DNA of 64,000 nt from Candidatus Omnitrophota bacterium (GTDB lineage: Bacteria > Omnitrophota > Omnitrophia > Omnitrophales > JACROU01), in assembly GCA_029261035.1 (NCBI GenBank), contig JAJDCD010000010.1, forward strand, positions 143,496 to 207,495, written 5' to 3'. How positions within the stretch are numbered: the first letter of the stretch is position 1; each line of letters begins with the position of its first letter. A program made the translations under genes and the position numbers. The notes beneath the pieces were generated by a model that worked only from the letters and a program-made list of their open reading frames with translations, was not told where the DNA came from and did not search any database. Shown here piece after piece: positions 18,040 through 27,600 of this stretch.

Positions 18040-18906
18040 TTAAAATTCATGGGTTAATACCAGAATTGCGGCCTGCCTTACCTTCAAACTAGGGTCTTTT
18101 TCGGATAAGGTTTCAATCTGAGTTTGAAGCTCTGTCACTCTAAGATTCGCTACTCCCTGAAGAGCACTCAGAATAATAACCTCTTTTTCATTGTCATTTA
18201 ACTTTGGGAAAGTATCTAAATAAGCTCGATCTAACAATCTTTCTAAAATAAAAACACCGCTACCATCCTTTAATTGCGATAATGAAAGAGCTGCATTCCA
18301 AGCAACATCAGGTTCTGTATCTCCCAACAAAGGTTTCAAATCTGAGACAACCGAAGTGTCCCTAAAAGTCCCCATAGCAAATGCCGCAATTTTTCTTACG
18401 GGAGCGCGAGAATCTTTCAACAAGGGAAGAACTGAATCTTTAGCCCGAGGGTCTTCCAAAACAGATAAGGCCCAGACACTATAAATCACCGTATCTTCTT
18501 CAGCATCACTCAAACTCTCAATCAACACGGGCACCGACTCCGACTGCTTTAAATAACCTAATGCCAGCGCTAAATAATTTCTTACTCGAAGATCGTATCG
18601 AGCACGATTTTTAAACATCGGAATAATTTCTCGGGTGAGTTCTTTTTGTAACTGAGGGTCTGCTTTATCTTCAGTTACTAAAAGCCCTGCCATACTATAA
18701 GCCGCTTGCCATTTCTTATTATCACTTCCCGTTTTAATTTCGACTAAATAGTCTTGAACTGTTTTCGTTTTGAATGTAATAAACCCAAAAGCGTAAAACA
18801 TCCCTACAGAAATGGTGACAATTAACAATGGAATTAAAAAAAGACGCATTACCGAGTTATAAGGTGAGTCTTGTTGTTCATCAACTTGATTTTGTTCTTC
18901 GCTCAT
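18040..18906 (-). CDS. Membrane-anchored HEAT-repeat protein
   Basis: This 288-residue protein has a short charged N-terminus, one membrane helix (about residues 20-45), then at least five HEAT-like helical repeats (for example SVPVLIESLSDAEEDTVIYS, DSVLPLLKDSRAPVRKIAAF and SDLKPLLGDTEPDVAWNAAL). Such repeats are protein-binding scaffolds; no catalytic motif is seen. It lies immediately upstream of the bc operon in the same direction, so a role in assembling or anchoring that complex is a reasonable guess, but only from position. It is 11 bp from the next upstream gene, a TauE-like protein. Confidence 0.8.
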   Translation of the reverse strand: MSEEQNQVDEQQDSPYNSVMRLFLIPLLIVTISVGMFYAFGFITFKTKTVQDYLVEIKTGSDNKKWQAAYSMAGLLVTEDKADPQLQKELTREIIPMFKNRARYDLRVRNYLALALGYLKQSESVPVLIESLSDAEEDTVIYSVWALSVLEDPRAKDSVLPLLKDSRAPVRKIAAFAMGTFRDTSVVSDLKPLLGDTEPDVAWNAALSLSQLKDGSGVFILERLLDRAYLDTFPKLNDNEKEVIILSALQGVANLRVTELQTQIETLSEKDPSLKVRQAAILVLTHEF

Positions 18907-18917
18907 ACTTCTTTCCT

Positions 18918-19271
18918 TTATTTAAAAAATAACTGGATTGAAATAACTAATAAAAATACGGAAAATACTTTCTGTAAAACATAAGAGGGCAAAGCGACAT
19001 TCATCCGAACCCCAATAAAACTACCCAAAACACAAAAAACAGCAACAACGGCTGCGATTTTCCAGTTCACCTGTCCTGAATTCGCGTGGTTGAGCGCTCC
19101 AAATAAAGCCGTAGGGATAATCACTGCCAAAGAAGTTCCTGTAGCCACATGAATATCCATCTTCAACAAATATAAAAACAAAGGAACTAAAACAGTTCCT
19201 CCCCCAACTCCAAACAAACCACTTAAAATCCCTGCCAACAAACCTATCCCTAAGATCAAGCCCCAATTCAT
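18918..19271 (-). CDS. Half-size TauE/SafE-family membrane protein
   Basis: This protein of about 117 residues is nearly all hydrophobic, with four membrane segments and the TauE/SafE-type N-terminal signature GLLAGILSGLFGVGGGTVLVPLF. The usual proteins of this sulfite/anion exporter family are about 250 residues with two such halves; this is one half, probably acting as a dimer. Its C-terminus is a normal hydrophobic helix ending in LFFK, so it does not look like a recent truncation. The start is placed at the ATG at 19271 (MNWGLILG) behind GGAGTG; a GTG two codons earlier is possible. It lies between rnhA and the HEAT-repeat gene. Confidence 0.75.
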   Translation of the reverse strand: MNWGLILGIGLLAGILSGLFGVGGGTVLVPLFLYLLKMDIHVATGTSLAVIIPTALFGALNHANSGQVNWKIAAVVAVFCVLGSFIGVRMNVALPSYVLQKVFSVFLLVISIQLFFK

Positions 19272-19288
19272 AAACACTCCATTGGTTT

Positions 19289-19699
19289 TTAAGTTCGTTC
19301 GTCTAACTCCTGATTTACAAGCAGATCAACAATCTGAATTTTAGGATGTGTACGAGGGACATGATTATAGCTTACTTTTTCTAACTGTTGTTCCACCTGC
19401 TTCACTTTTAGATACATTTGCTTCATCTTGGGATCTTTAACTCGATATTGACCTAAAAGTTGTTTGATCACTAATTCACTATCGCAAAAAGCATCCACTT
19501 CTTTCGCTTCTGCCTGCACCGCAAGTTCTAACGCCTTAAGCACGCCATTATACTCAGCAACGTTATTCGTCGTCTCCCCTAAGTATGCACGGTACTCCGT
19601 AAGAATCGCTCCTTTAGCATCGACTAAGATAACACCATAGGCCGCCGGCCCTGGATTACCACGAGCCCCACCATCGGAATAAACAGAAATCGCACTCAT
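19289..19699 (-). CDS. rnhA: Ribonuclease H-like protein (RNase HI family)
   Basis: This 136-residue protein degrades RNA in RNA-DNA hybrids. The start at ATG 19699 (MSAISVYSDGG) is chosen because the domain begins there; a longer frame upstream lacks family similarity. The catalytic carboxylates are visible: Asp in YSDGGARGNPG, Glu in NNVAEYNG, Asp in FCDSELV and Asp in QIVDLLVNQ. HVPRTHPKIQIVD marks the C-terminal His loop. This compact form resembles the single-domain reverse-transcriptase-like proteins of Firmicutes and others. It is the first gene of the run leading into the HEAT and bc genes. Confidence 0.9.
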   Translation of the reverse strand: MSAISVYSDGGARGNPGPAAYGVILVDAKGAILTEYRAYLGETTNNVAEYNGVLKALELAVQAEAKEVDAFCDSELVIKQLLGQYRVKDPKMKQMYLKVKQVEQQLEKVSYNHVPRTHPKIQIVDLLVNQELDERT

Positions 19700-19794
19700 T
19701 CCATACTCTCTTATCGTTTTAAGTCTATTAATTGATCTTGAAGTCAATAATAATAAAGGAAGCCCTTGAAAGGTCAAGGGATAAGTTCATAAAT

Positions 19795-19836
19795 AAAAAA
19801 AGAGGCACACCTTACAACATAAAAGGTATGCCTCTT
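19795..19836 (-). terminator. Rho-independent terminator downstream of the microprotein pair
   Basis: On the minus strand, an AAGAGGCATACCTT / AAGGTGTGCCTCTT stem (14 bp, one G-T or A-C mismatch) is followed by a TTTTTT-type run. It ends the transcript of the two 47-codon genes, upstream of rnhA. Confidence 0.8.
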
Positions 19837-19837
19837 G

Positions 19838-19918
19838 TCTTGATAGGGCTTTTCAGTTAAAAACGATTAAACGCTCCCTCTCGGGTCATTATGCGTTTTT
19901 GCCCTTTTAAATGACTCT
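19838..19918 (-). ncRNA. Structured 3' untranslated region, possible small RNA
   Basis: On the minus strand, between the second microprotein stop and the terminator, GGGC..AAAACGC and its mirrored GCGTTT..GCCC can nest into a branched hairpin (GGGCAAAAACGC at 5' side; GAGAGGGAGCGTTT and AAAAGCCC at 3' side). No family was recognised. It may only be a structured tail, or a 3'-end-derived RNA. Confidence 0.25.
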
Positions 19919-20062
19919 CTATTTTGCATGGATATATCGGATTACGAATACAATAGTTGCCAATACAAACAAAGGCAAATAAACAGAAAGCTTATCCATG
20001 TACCATAATCCAATAGTAATCCCCAAAAAGAGTCCTGTCAGAAGATGATAATCATACTTCAT
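19919..20062 (-). CDS. 47-residue membrane microprotein, paralogue 1
   Basis: This gene was found by direct translation. It starts at ATG 20062 behind GGGGGGTGAG and ends with TAG. The protein has two short hydrophobic stretches (about residues 7-21 and 28-43) around LWYMDKLSVYLPLF, suggesting a two-helix hairpin in the membrane, and ends IRYIHAK. It matches the next gene over its full length: both are 47 residues with shared G-x-FLG, LWY, YLPLF and IRYI-x-AK. Conserved length, strong ribosome sites and side-by-side paralogy make it a real gene. No function or family was recognised. Confidence 0.8.
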   Translation of the reverse strand: MKYDYHLLTGLFLGITIGLWYMDKLSVYLPLFVLATIVFVIRYIHAK

Positions 20063-20112
20063 GTTCTCACCCCCCCATCCAAAATTTAGTAGAGCTGATC
20101 CTTCAGCCCCTC

Positions 20113-20256
20113 TTATTTAGCTGTTATATATCTAATCAATAGGACAACAGCTCCTATAATAAACAAGGGTAAATAAGGTGTTAACTGAGCTCCATACCAC
20201 AGAGCTACCACCACCCCTAGGAACATGCCCATAATTAGGCTGTGGTCTAAATGCAT
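20113..20256 (-). CDS. 47-residue membrane microprotein, paralogue 2
   Basis: This one starts at ATG 20256 behind GGGGGTGAG and ends with TAA; it lies 50 bp upstream of paralogue 1 in the same orientation, so both are probably co-transcribed. The protein has the same plan: a short polar start with D-x-x-L, a hydrophobic stretch with GMFLGVVVALWYG, then YLPLFIIGAVVLLIRYITAK. A duplication that kept length and key residues while other positions diverged implies selection. The candidate promoter at 20299-20327 overlaps a palindrome shared with the divergent XRE regulator. It may be a target of that regulator; its role is unknown. Confidence 0.8.
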   Translation of the reverse strand: MHLDHSLIMGMFLGVVVALWYGAQLTPYLPLFIIGAVVLLIRYITAK

Positions 20257-20298
20257 ATCGCTCACCCCCTATTCTTTACTTTTCTTTCCTACACAAAA

Positions 20299-20327
20299 AG
20301 ATTAGCACTATATTGACACATTGTCAA
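20299..20327 (-). promoter_or_regulatory. Candidate promoter of the microprotein pair
   Basis: On the minus strand, TTGACA (20322-20327), a 17-bp spacer and TAATCT (20299-20304). The -35 box is one arm of the palindrome at 20313-20327. Confidence 0.5.
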
Positions 20328-20377
20328 AATAGCATAACTTTATAGGATTATATTCGTTTAAAATTGACATATAGTCA
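20313..20377. promoter_or_regulatory. Paired TGAC-N5-GTCA operator-like palindromes
   Basis: TTGACAcatTGTCAA (20313-20327) and TGACatataGTCA (20365-20377) share TGAC-N5-GTCA. Their centres are 51 bp apart, close to five helical turns, and each overlaps one of the two divergent -35 boxes. A dimeric XRE-type repressor is the obvious candidate ligand. Confidence 0.6.
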
Positions 20378-20393
20378 TGTTTCTAGTTATACT
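20364..20393 (+). promoter_or_regulatory. Candidate promoter of the XRE regulator
   Basis: TTGACA (20364-20369), an 18-bp spacer and TATACT (20388-20393). The -35 lies inside the second palindrome, so autoregulation is likely. Confidence 0.55.
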
Positions 20394-20477
20394 TAGTTTA
20401 GAAGTGAAAAAACAGTGAAGTATCTGTAAGCCATTTATTTAAAAAGAGTTATATCTTATTTAGAAGAGAGAGAAATA

Positions 20478-20786
20478 ATGAATATTGGAAAACAAATCAG
20501 AGCAATTCGGCAGAAGAAGAGAATGACTCAAAAAAAACTAGCAGAACTCATTGGAAGAGAAGGCAGTTTTGTGAGTCATATTGAAAGAAACTCCCGGAAT
20601 GTCTCTGTCAGACTCCTCAGCCAAATTGCACAAGCTCTAGAAACGGCCCCTATGGAATTTTTCATTACTGGAAAAGATGATTATGAGAAAAGTATAGAAA
20701 AGATGAGCACGCTCAATGAAGAAAGCCTACATAAACTAAATGATTATATCGACTTTCTTCATCTCACTCAAAATAAAGAGAATTAA
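20478..20786 (+). CDS. XRE-family (SinR-like) transcriptional regulator
   Basis: This 102-residue protein has an N-terminal helix-turn-helix (residues 3-60: IGKQIRAIRQKKRMTQKKLA, then SFVSHIERNSRNVSVRLLSQIA) and a short C-terminal helical tail (residues 70-100) like the multimerising tail of SinR-type repressors. It starts at an ATG after AGAGAGAG. It is divergent from the two microprotein genes; the shared 220-bp control region carries two matched palindromes over both promoters. The likely role is repression of the microprotein operon and itself. The inducing signal or antagonist is not evident. Confidence 0.88.
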   Translation: MNIGKQIRAIRQKKRMTQKKLAELIGREGSFVSHIERNSRNVSVRLLSQIAQALETAPMEFFITGKDDYEKSIEKMSTLNEESLHKLNDYIDFLHLTQNKEN

Positions 20787-20798
20787 TTTGAAGCTGAG

Positions 20799-20901
20799 TG
20801 ACAGTCACATTGCTCTGCGTTTCACGCAGGCATTTGACAGTCACTTTAAAGTTGAGTGAAAAAAGGGTGACTGTCACTTTACGTGACTGTCACCCTTTTT
20901 T
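20799..20901. repeat. GTGACTGTCAC element (family D, copy 1), overlapping the cysE 3' end
   Basis: Four GTGACwGTCAC-like blocks surround a TTGCTCTGCG...CGCAGGCA hairpin. The last part is an AAAAAAGGGTGACTGTCAC hairpin with its mirror and a T-run, able to terminate both the XRE and cysE transcripts. A relative is at 52609-52712. Confidence 0.75.
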
Positions 20902-21545
20902 ACCTTCTTCTTAGCCAACGCTTGCTCAATCACGTCAATTTCTTTTTGAAGAAAAACGATGCGTTCTCTCAGCTCTTCAACAGGATCTGGTAAATCACAA
21001 TGATCTAGAGGCTCTACTTTATTTCCATCACGACGCACAACTTCACCAGGCACTCCAACGACGGTGCAACTTTCTGGCACGGGATGAATCACAACAGAAC
21101 CAGCACCTACTTTAGAGTGACTCCCAACAGTAATATTTCCCAAAACTTTAGCCCCAGCACCCACAACAACATTATCTCCTAATGTAGGATGCCGTTTCCC
21201 GCGATCTTTTCCAGTTCCACCTAAAGTAACTCCTTGATACAAGGTCACATCATTTCCAATCTCAGCCGTTTCCCCGATCACAACACCCATTCCATGATCG
21301 ATAAAAAACCCGCTGCCAATCTTTGCTCCAGGATGAATCTCAACACCCGTTAAGAAACGAGCCATCTGAGAAATTAAACGTGGAATCACAGGAATCTTAA
21401 TCACGTGAAGTAAGTGTGCCAATCGGTAATAAAGAATCGCGTGAAAACCCGAATTAGACAAAATTGCTTCAAGCCATCCGAACAGAGTCTTAGCCGCAGG
21501 GTCACGATCAAATATTGCTTTGTAATCTCTAAAAATTGCTTTCAT
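20874..21545 (-). CDS. cysE: Serine O-acetyltransferase
   Basis: This 223-residue enzyme acetylates serine with acetyl-CoA for cysteine synthesis. The N-terminal helical region leads to a left-handed beta-helix: PGAKIGSGFFIDHGMGVVIG and IGNDVTLYQGVTLGGTGKD carry the catalytic His-Asp pair and the acetyl-CoA loop, and HPTLGDNVVVGAGAKVLG continues the coil. The C-terminal tail holds a coiled-coil-like stretch. The final residues (GDSHVK) are encoded inside an intergenic GTGACwGTCAC repeat, meaning the repeat supplied the stop region. Cysteine made here could feed the two desulfurases at 48 and 57 kb. Confidence 0.95.
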   Translation of the reverse strand: MKAIFRDYKAIFDRDPAAKTLFGWLEAILSNSGFHAILYYRLAHLLHVIKIPVIPRLISQMARFLTGVEIHPGAKIGSGFFIDHGMGVVIGETAEIGNDVTLYQGVTLGGTGKDRGKRHPTLGDNVVVGAGAKVLGNITVGSHSKVGAGSVVIHPVPESCTVVGVPGEVVRRDGNKVEPLDHCDLPDPVEELRERIVFLQKEIDVIEQALAKKKVKKGDSHVK

Positions 21546-21631
21546 AAATAAACACCTAAACCTCTATTTAAAATTTAATAAAAAAGGGAATCTATTATGG
21601 CTCTAGCACGAGAAATGTCAAGAAATAGAAA

Positions 21632-21657
21632 AGGCCTGAGCTCTAGAGCTCAGGCCT
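21632..21657 (-). terminator. Perfect 26-bp palindrome downstream of the giant UGDH-fusion gene
   Basis: AGGCCTGAGCTC and its complement meet around TA. It is followed on the minus strand by TTTTCTATTTCTT and lies 28 bp after the stop codon, so it is a probable terminator. Confidence 0.7.
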
Positions 21658-21685
21658 GAAACCATCTAATCTTCCGTACTGTATC

Positions 21686-24600
21686 TTACGCCGAAATAAG
21701 AATGCGAAGCTGTGCATGTATCTCAGTAACCCATCGAGCCACCATATCATTCAAGAAACTATCCCGCATATGGAATATAGAATCAATTTGATCGAGCTTG
21801 TCTGGATGCGGATTCGTAATCGGTGTTGCTAAGAAATCAAGCCCAATATCAATAGCGGCAATTCTAGCAACCAAACGATTCTCATCTCGAACAGAGTCGA
21901 GACTGTTCCCTCGGATTACTTGATCTGAAGAAATCTTTCGAACCCCTTTAACAAAAACACCTTCTAAGTCAACCGATGGCGCAACAACAACAACTTGTCC
22001 TTTAGGAAAACGTGCTGTTTGCATCGTAACAAAAAACTCAAGAGCTTCCGCAACTGTTTTACGACCCACTTTTTGAAAAGTGATAAATTTATTTTTTACT
22101 TCTGGATCCACTTTTAAGTTCTTAAGAACACTAAGAACTCTATCTTTTGTGCTATTATTTGGCACCAAGAAAGCAATATTCTTTTTGTTTGGGCCTCTTA
22201 ATGCGAGCGCAACAGGAATTAAAGTTTCTTCTAACACCTTCTCTGAAACATCTCCCAAAGGAAGTACAAGTTGTCCAGGTAAGCTACTGGTACTTTTATT
22301 AAAAATTCGAAGAGCTGCTGCTTTTGCATCTAATGTAACTGGCGAAATTTCAATACTTGTTGGATCTAACAAAGCAGTTCCTGAAATAGTAACAGACGTT
22401 GTGATCGAATCGCCCAAGCTACTTGCGACAGCTAAATTTGTTTTCTTAGCAAACAAACTAACCAAACCCTGAATTTGTCTTTTAGCACTAGAATCCTCTA
22501 TCTCAACCTCTTGTATGGCATCTAAATGATATTGCGTAAATTTTGTAGGCGCTTTTGCCAACAAACTTCTAAGAGAAGTTAATAGATGTCGTAAATGTCC
22601 CACACTTCTAAAATTTTGCAATTCTGTAACAAGTCCATCTACTTTTGCTACTGTAATCTCTTCCGGAGCTAAAGTCTGCCTTGCAGAAGACCCTCTCTCT
22701 TTTTTATGACGATGATCTCTAAGATGATCATTTCTCCGTCCTAAGCTATCGGCAGTAACCTCTTCTAAAATTTTTGCTACAGCTGATTTAGCTTGAGGAG
22801 TTACAAAAACTTGATTTACACCTAGGCTAGAAGCAGATAAAGGTTTCGCTGAAATAGGTGTAATATCTTCCTCTCCCACAAACATGGTAAAAAATCCGGA
22901 GTTTCTTAAACTTTCTTTTGCACCTGCCAACAACCTGTTTTCTCCACTTTCAATAAGTGGAATTCCTGCCTCTAACATTTGCTTTTTATTACGAGCAAGC
23001 AACATATTTCTTGCATCCATAATCACAGGAACTTCAACTCTACGACCACCAATCACAACACTTTTAATAGGTTCCATTATTTGATGCGCTTCCACTAAAT
23101 CTAAATTTTTTATTTCGTCCCAGTCCGTCATGAGCGCTATCAAGTTGCTTCCCTTAATTGCTTGTTTCATCGTTTTCGCAACTTCCACCTTATCGTCAAA
23201 CTTAACAGTAATTAAACGTTTCCATCCCTTTTTAACAATTCCTTCAATTTCTCTTTGGGTTAAATTTAAACTTACTGTATCAACATCCGCATCATATTTA
23301 TCTTCACCCCTACTACCAGACAAAACTTGATTCCGTACTTGTCGCAACAACCCTGATATATCTTTATCTAAAATACTCATATCTTCTTTTAAAATCTGGT
23401 ACGTAAAATCAAATACAAAGTTTTGTTGTGCTTCTTCTAAAGGATCATGAAAAGAAACCGTTGCTCCCAAATCCAATAACTCTCGGATCACAACCATCGA
23501 ACGCGTTTCACGAACATCGTCTGTATTCGCTTTAAATGCAAGTCCTAAAACACCAATACGAACACCCTCTAATGGGAGATCTGTATTTTCTGCTACATCT
23601 CCTATCGAAGCTAATGTGCTTTTGATTTTACCCACAACAACCATAGGTGCTCGTCCGTTTGTTGAAATCGCTTTCTCAGCAATTTTAAAATCAACTCCAC
23701 TTTCTTTAGCACGATAAAGAGCTTCAGCGGTATCTTTAGGAAAACAAGAGCCTCCATACCCTGCTCCAGCAGCCAAAAATGCTGCATTAGGGTTACGAAC
23801 ATCATTTTTCATGATACGAACTACTTCTTGATAAGAAGCTCCAACTTCTTCACTCAGCCAAGCAAGTGCATTTGCAAAAGAGATACTGATAGCCAACCAA
23901 ACATTGGCCGAATATTTAATCATAGGCGAACTTTTACGGTCTGTCACAACTACAGGATGCTTGTGCCGTGCCTGCAAAGGAGCCCATAACTCTTGTAATT
24001 TTTTTGATGCGAATTCTGATTCCACACCAAATACATTTCTGTCTGGATTTAAAACATCGTGAACCGCACTCCCTTCTCTTAAGAACTCGGGATTACTTGC
24101 GATATCAAAATGGCTCCCTTCTTTAAGATCCATTTCAACTAGAACTTCTTTCATTTTATCGAACGCAATTGGAGGTACTGTTGACTTCACAACAATAACT
24201 TTCCTTCTAGGAGTTCTTCTGTCACTACTCCTTAGATTACTTTTAATACCCCAACCAGCAGTTCTTGTTGCTGAAAGTAAATAAGCTAAATTAGCTTCCC
24301 CTTTATTAGGTCCTTCTTTAATTTCTGGAGTTCCAACTGCAATATAAATAATATTAGCATCATGAATCGCTGCTTCAGCACCACTGCTATAGAACTCCGA
24401 CTCTTCCAATGGAGAATGTTGAAAGTGAAGTCGCCCATCATCACGATTCTTTTTTACCAATTCTTCTAATCCAGGCTCCCAAATAGGCAGCCTTACTTCG
24501 GGTTGATTAAGCCCTTCAATCTTATTTCTATCGATATCCAGAGTCGTAACATCATGACCCAAATCAGACAAAACAGTTCCTGTAATTAATCCCACATAAC

Positions 24601-27600
24601 CCGTTCCGACCATAACCACTTTTTTTCTATCTACAGCTGCAGGATCGTCAAATTTTATAACCTTGTCCATATTGGCTCTATCTTTAACCTTTTTAAAACT
24701 AGGACCAACAGAAGGACGGCCTAAGCTAAGGTAGTTAATCCCTACATCTGCTACTTCCGTAAGAGAAACTTCCTGAGTTCCATCAGATTGGCGACCAAAA
24801 ATATTACGCCCATCAAAAAGAGGCTTTAGTTTCAAAACTCTCTTCATCTTTTGTAACCCAATATTGCGAATCACATCATGATCCGCTGCAATCACCACTG
24901 CATTACTTTTTCGGATAGCCTCTTCTGGAGAGTCTACAAACTCAAAAAAGTTTACGTTTAATCGACTTCTAATAATTTTATCCAACGATGTATCTTCTCT
25001 AGCTTCCGTAACCCATTTCATAAACTCTTCTTGAACGTCAGGGTCATAGATATAAATTTTCTTAATTCCTTTAGCCGCTAACCACAACACTAAATCTTTA
25101 GCAGGGGAAGCTAGCAAACGCGCTCCATTTCCTTTAAAAGCAACTCCTAATAACGCCATCTTAATATCTGAAACTCTTTTTCCACTTATGGTCGACATAT
25201 TTTGATCGATCATAGATTTAAACCAATCAATTTGCGCATTATTAGAATCGCGCACCTCTGTAACACCATGAAATGCGAGTTGAGGTGGTAAAACATCATT
25301 TTCCCCAGCCCTTTCATTTCGCTTAAATAACTCATCAAATTCCGAGGCCGCTCTTTCTAGAAAAGCTCTTAACTTTCCCCCAAAAGCAAAAGAAGGACTA
25401 ATATTATGCAACCCCACACGCCTATCCAAACCAGCACCAAACGCAACCATTCCCATATCTCCTTTTAACTTACGTACAACTTGTGCAATCGTATTAAAAG
25501 AAGCAAGCTTGGTACCCAAATAAGAGAGAATTCCCAAGTAGCCCAACTCCGCACTCGCAGAGTCCGTCACAACAAACATTTTTTCATCTAAGCCTTTCGG
25601 AAAAAGAAGCGCTTTCAAACTTTCCTTTGTGTTTTCTTGAGCTTGTTTCAAATTTCTAAATTTATCTGCATCATCTTCATCTACAATCGATTCCACCTTA
25701 GGAAATCCTAAAATCAACTGCTGACTATTCATATCCTCGATTTGAGATCCTTTACGCAACAACTCTGGAGCGTACACAACCGTAAAATTATCATCCTCTC
25801 CACTAACATCATAAATCGTCTGCATAATATTTTCTGTTCGTCCTGTAGGCATATGGCTTCGAACAATAAATGTTTTATGACTTCGATCTCCCAAAGCTCT
25901 GAGCCTCTTTAACGCTTCACCAAATCCTCTACTACGCTGATTGACAACTTTCTCAAATCGATCCGCATCTTTGTCTAAGAAAAGACCCGCATCAATCATA
26001 ATGACATTATGTTCCTCTAAAACCATAATCTGTGCAATTTGATATTTCAACTCTTTAAGCTTTGCACCCGATCCTTGTAAAACAGATGAATAAAAAAGAT
26101 CCTCTTTTATACTAATTAATGTTGGAGTCACTTCTCCACTATGTCCAAAGAGCACTTTTTCTTGAATAAAATCTTTTATCCAAGTCAAATGCTTCTCAAT
26201 CTGGATCATTCTTTGCGTAAGAACCTCGTCTACAGTCTGTTCTCCTAAGTCCAATTGCTGCAAACCTACTTTGTCATCTAATTTCTGTAGTTCTTTAACT
26301 TTTATTTTTTCTACATTCAATTTCAACCTTAACCAATCCGAAACATCATCAATATTTATTTCTGTAATATCCGCATCTTTCTTTCCTTGTAAAATAACCT
26401 CAGATCTTCCTGGTTCATGGTTCTTTGAATTTGCAGAATCCAAATTTCTCTGCGTATCATACCAATCAATCGAGATCTGACGCCCTGCATCTGTTGCTCT
26501 TTTAAGCAACACAGCACTCGTCGTTACACCCACATCACCAACACCCCAAAAAGCAATTTTTTCTATTGGGGTTATTTCAGTAACCACCTGATCAGCACCC
26601 AAAGATGCCGCCGTAGAAACGGAAACATCCACCCAAAGACTAGACTGATTTGGGCCTAAAAATTGAACACGCAACTTATCGCCCTCTTGAGCCGTAACTT
26701 TTGCTGACGTTAAAGACGATAAAGCTGTGCCATCAAAAGCTCGTCTTCGAAGAAGAGAGTTTGCTCGTCTTTCTAAGCCGCGTTGATAAGCTTTAGAATC
26801 TAATTGATAAGCAGAAGATACAGGTTCTGTAACCAAAGATCGAATTAACATGTGCCCTAAAGTTTCCGGAGCATCCAAAGAGTTCCTTGTTAATCGTGCT
26901 GCGATTGAAATTTTATTTAATTCTGATTTAATAAATGCATCTGAATTAATTTGATCTTTTCCTAAAATTAAATTTAAATATTCATGCGCTTGCTCAGACA
27001 ACTCTGCTTTTGGACGAATAGATAAGAAGGAAACATCTTCTTCTGTAAGTTTTTGCTGAATTCCACCACCATGAAAACCACCAGTAATAAGAACCGCCTT
27101 TGATTTACGTTCTTGCTTCAAGAAAGAAAGAGACTTTTGAATCATCGCACCTTCTCGCTCGCGAGCCACTTCATAAAAACGAAGCGCACGATCGAAAAAC
27201 GAATCCTCCAATTGAGACAAGAGAGAAACTCTATTTTCCATCTCTCTTTGAATCGTTTGGATCTTTTCCGTTAGTAAAGAAGGCTTCCAGTCAGAAGCTA
27301 AAGATTGAATTTTTTGAGCTTCATCACGACTTAATTCGAGCTTAAATAATTTTTCATAAAGATTAATAGTTTCATCTGCTTTGAAAATTTGTTTTTCCAA
27401 CCGTGTTTCAAGAAGAGCTTCAGCAATGCTATTTTCCAAAGCACTTTTCTCCTGAAACAAATCAGACCCTACTAATTCTTTTTGATAAATAAGTTGACGA
27501 ACCAAGGAGGGTAATACCTTACTGCGATCTAATGAAAACTCATATTCTTCTGCAGCACTCCAAAGAAGCTCAAAATAACCTCTTGGATCTTGAAACAAAA

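Noticed and set aside
19021-19266. 81-codon frame inside the TauE-like gene
   Set aside because: It is in a shifted frame of the same strand; the hydrophobic TauE frame is the real one.
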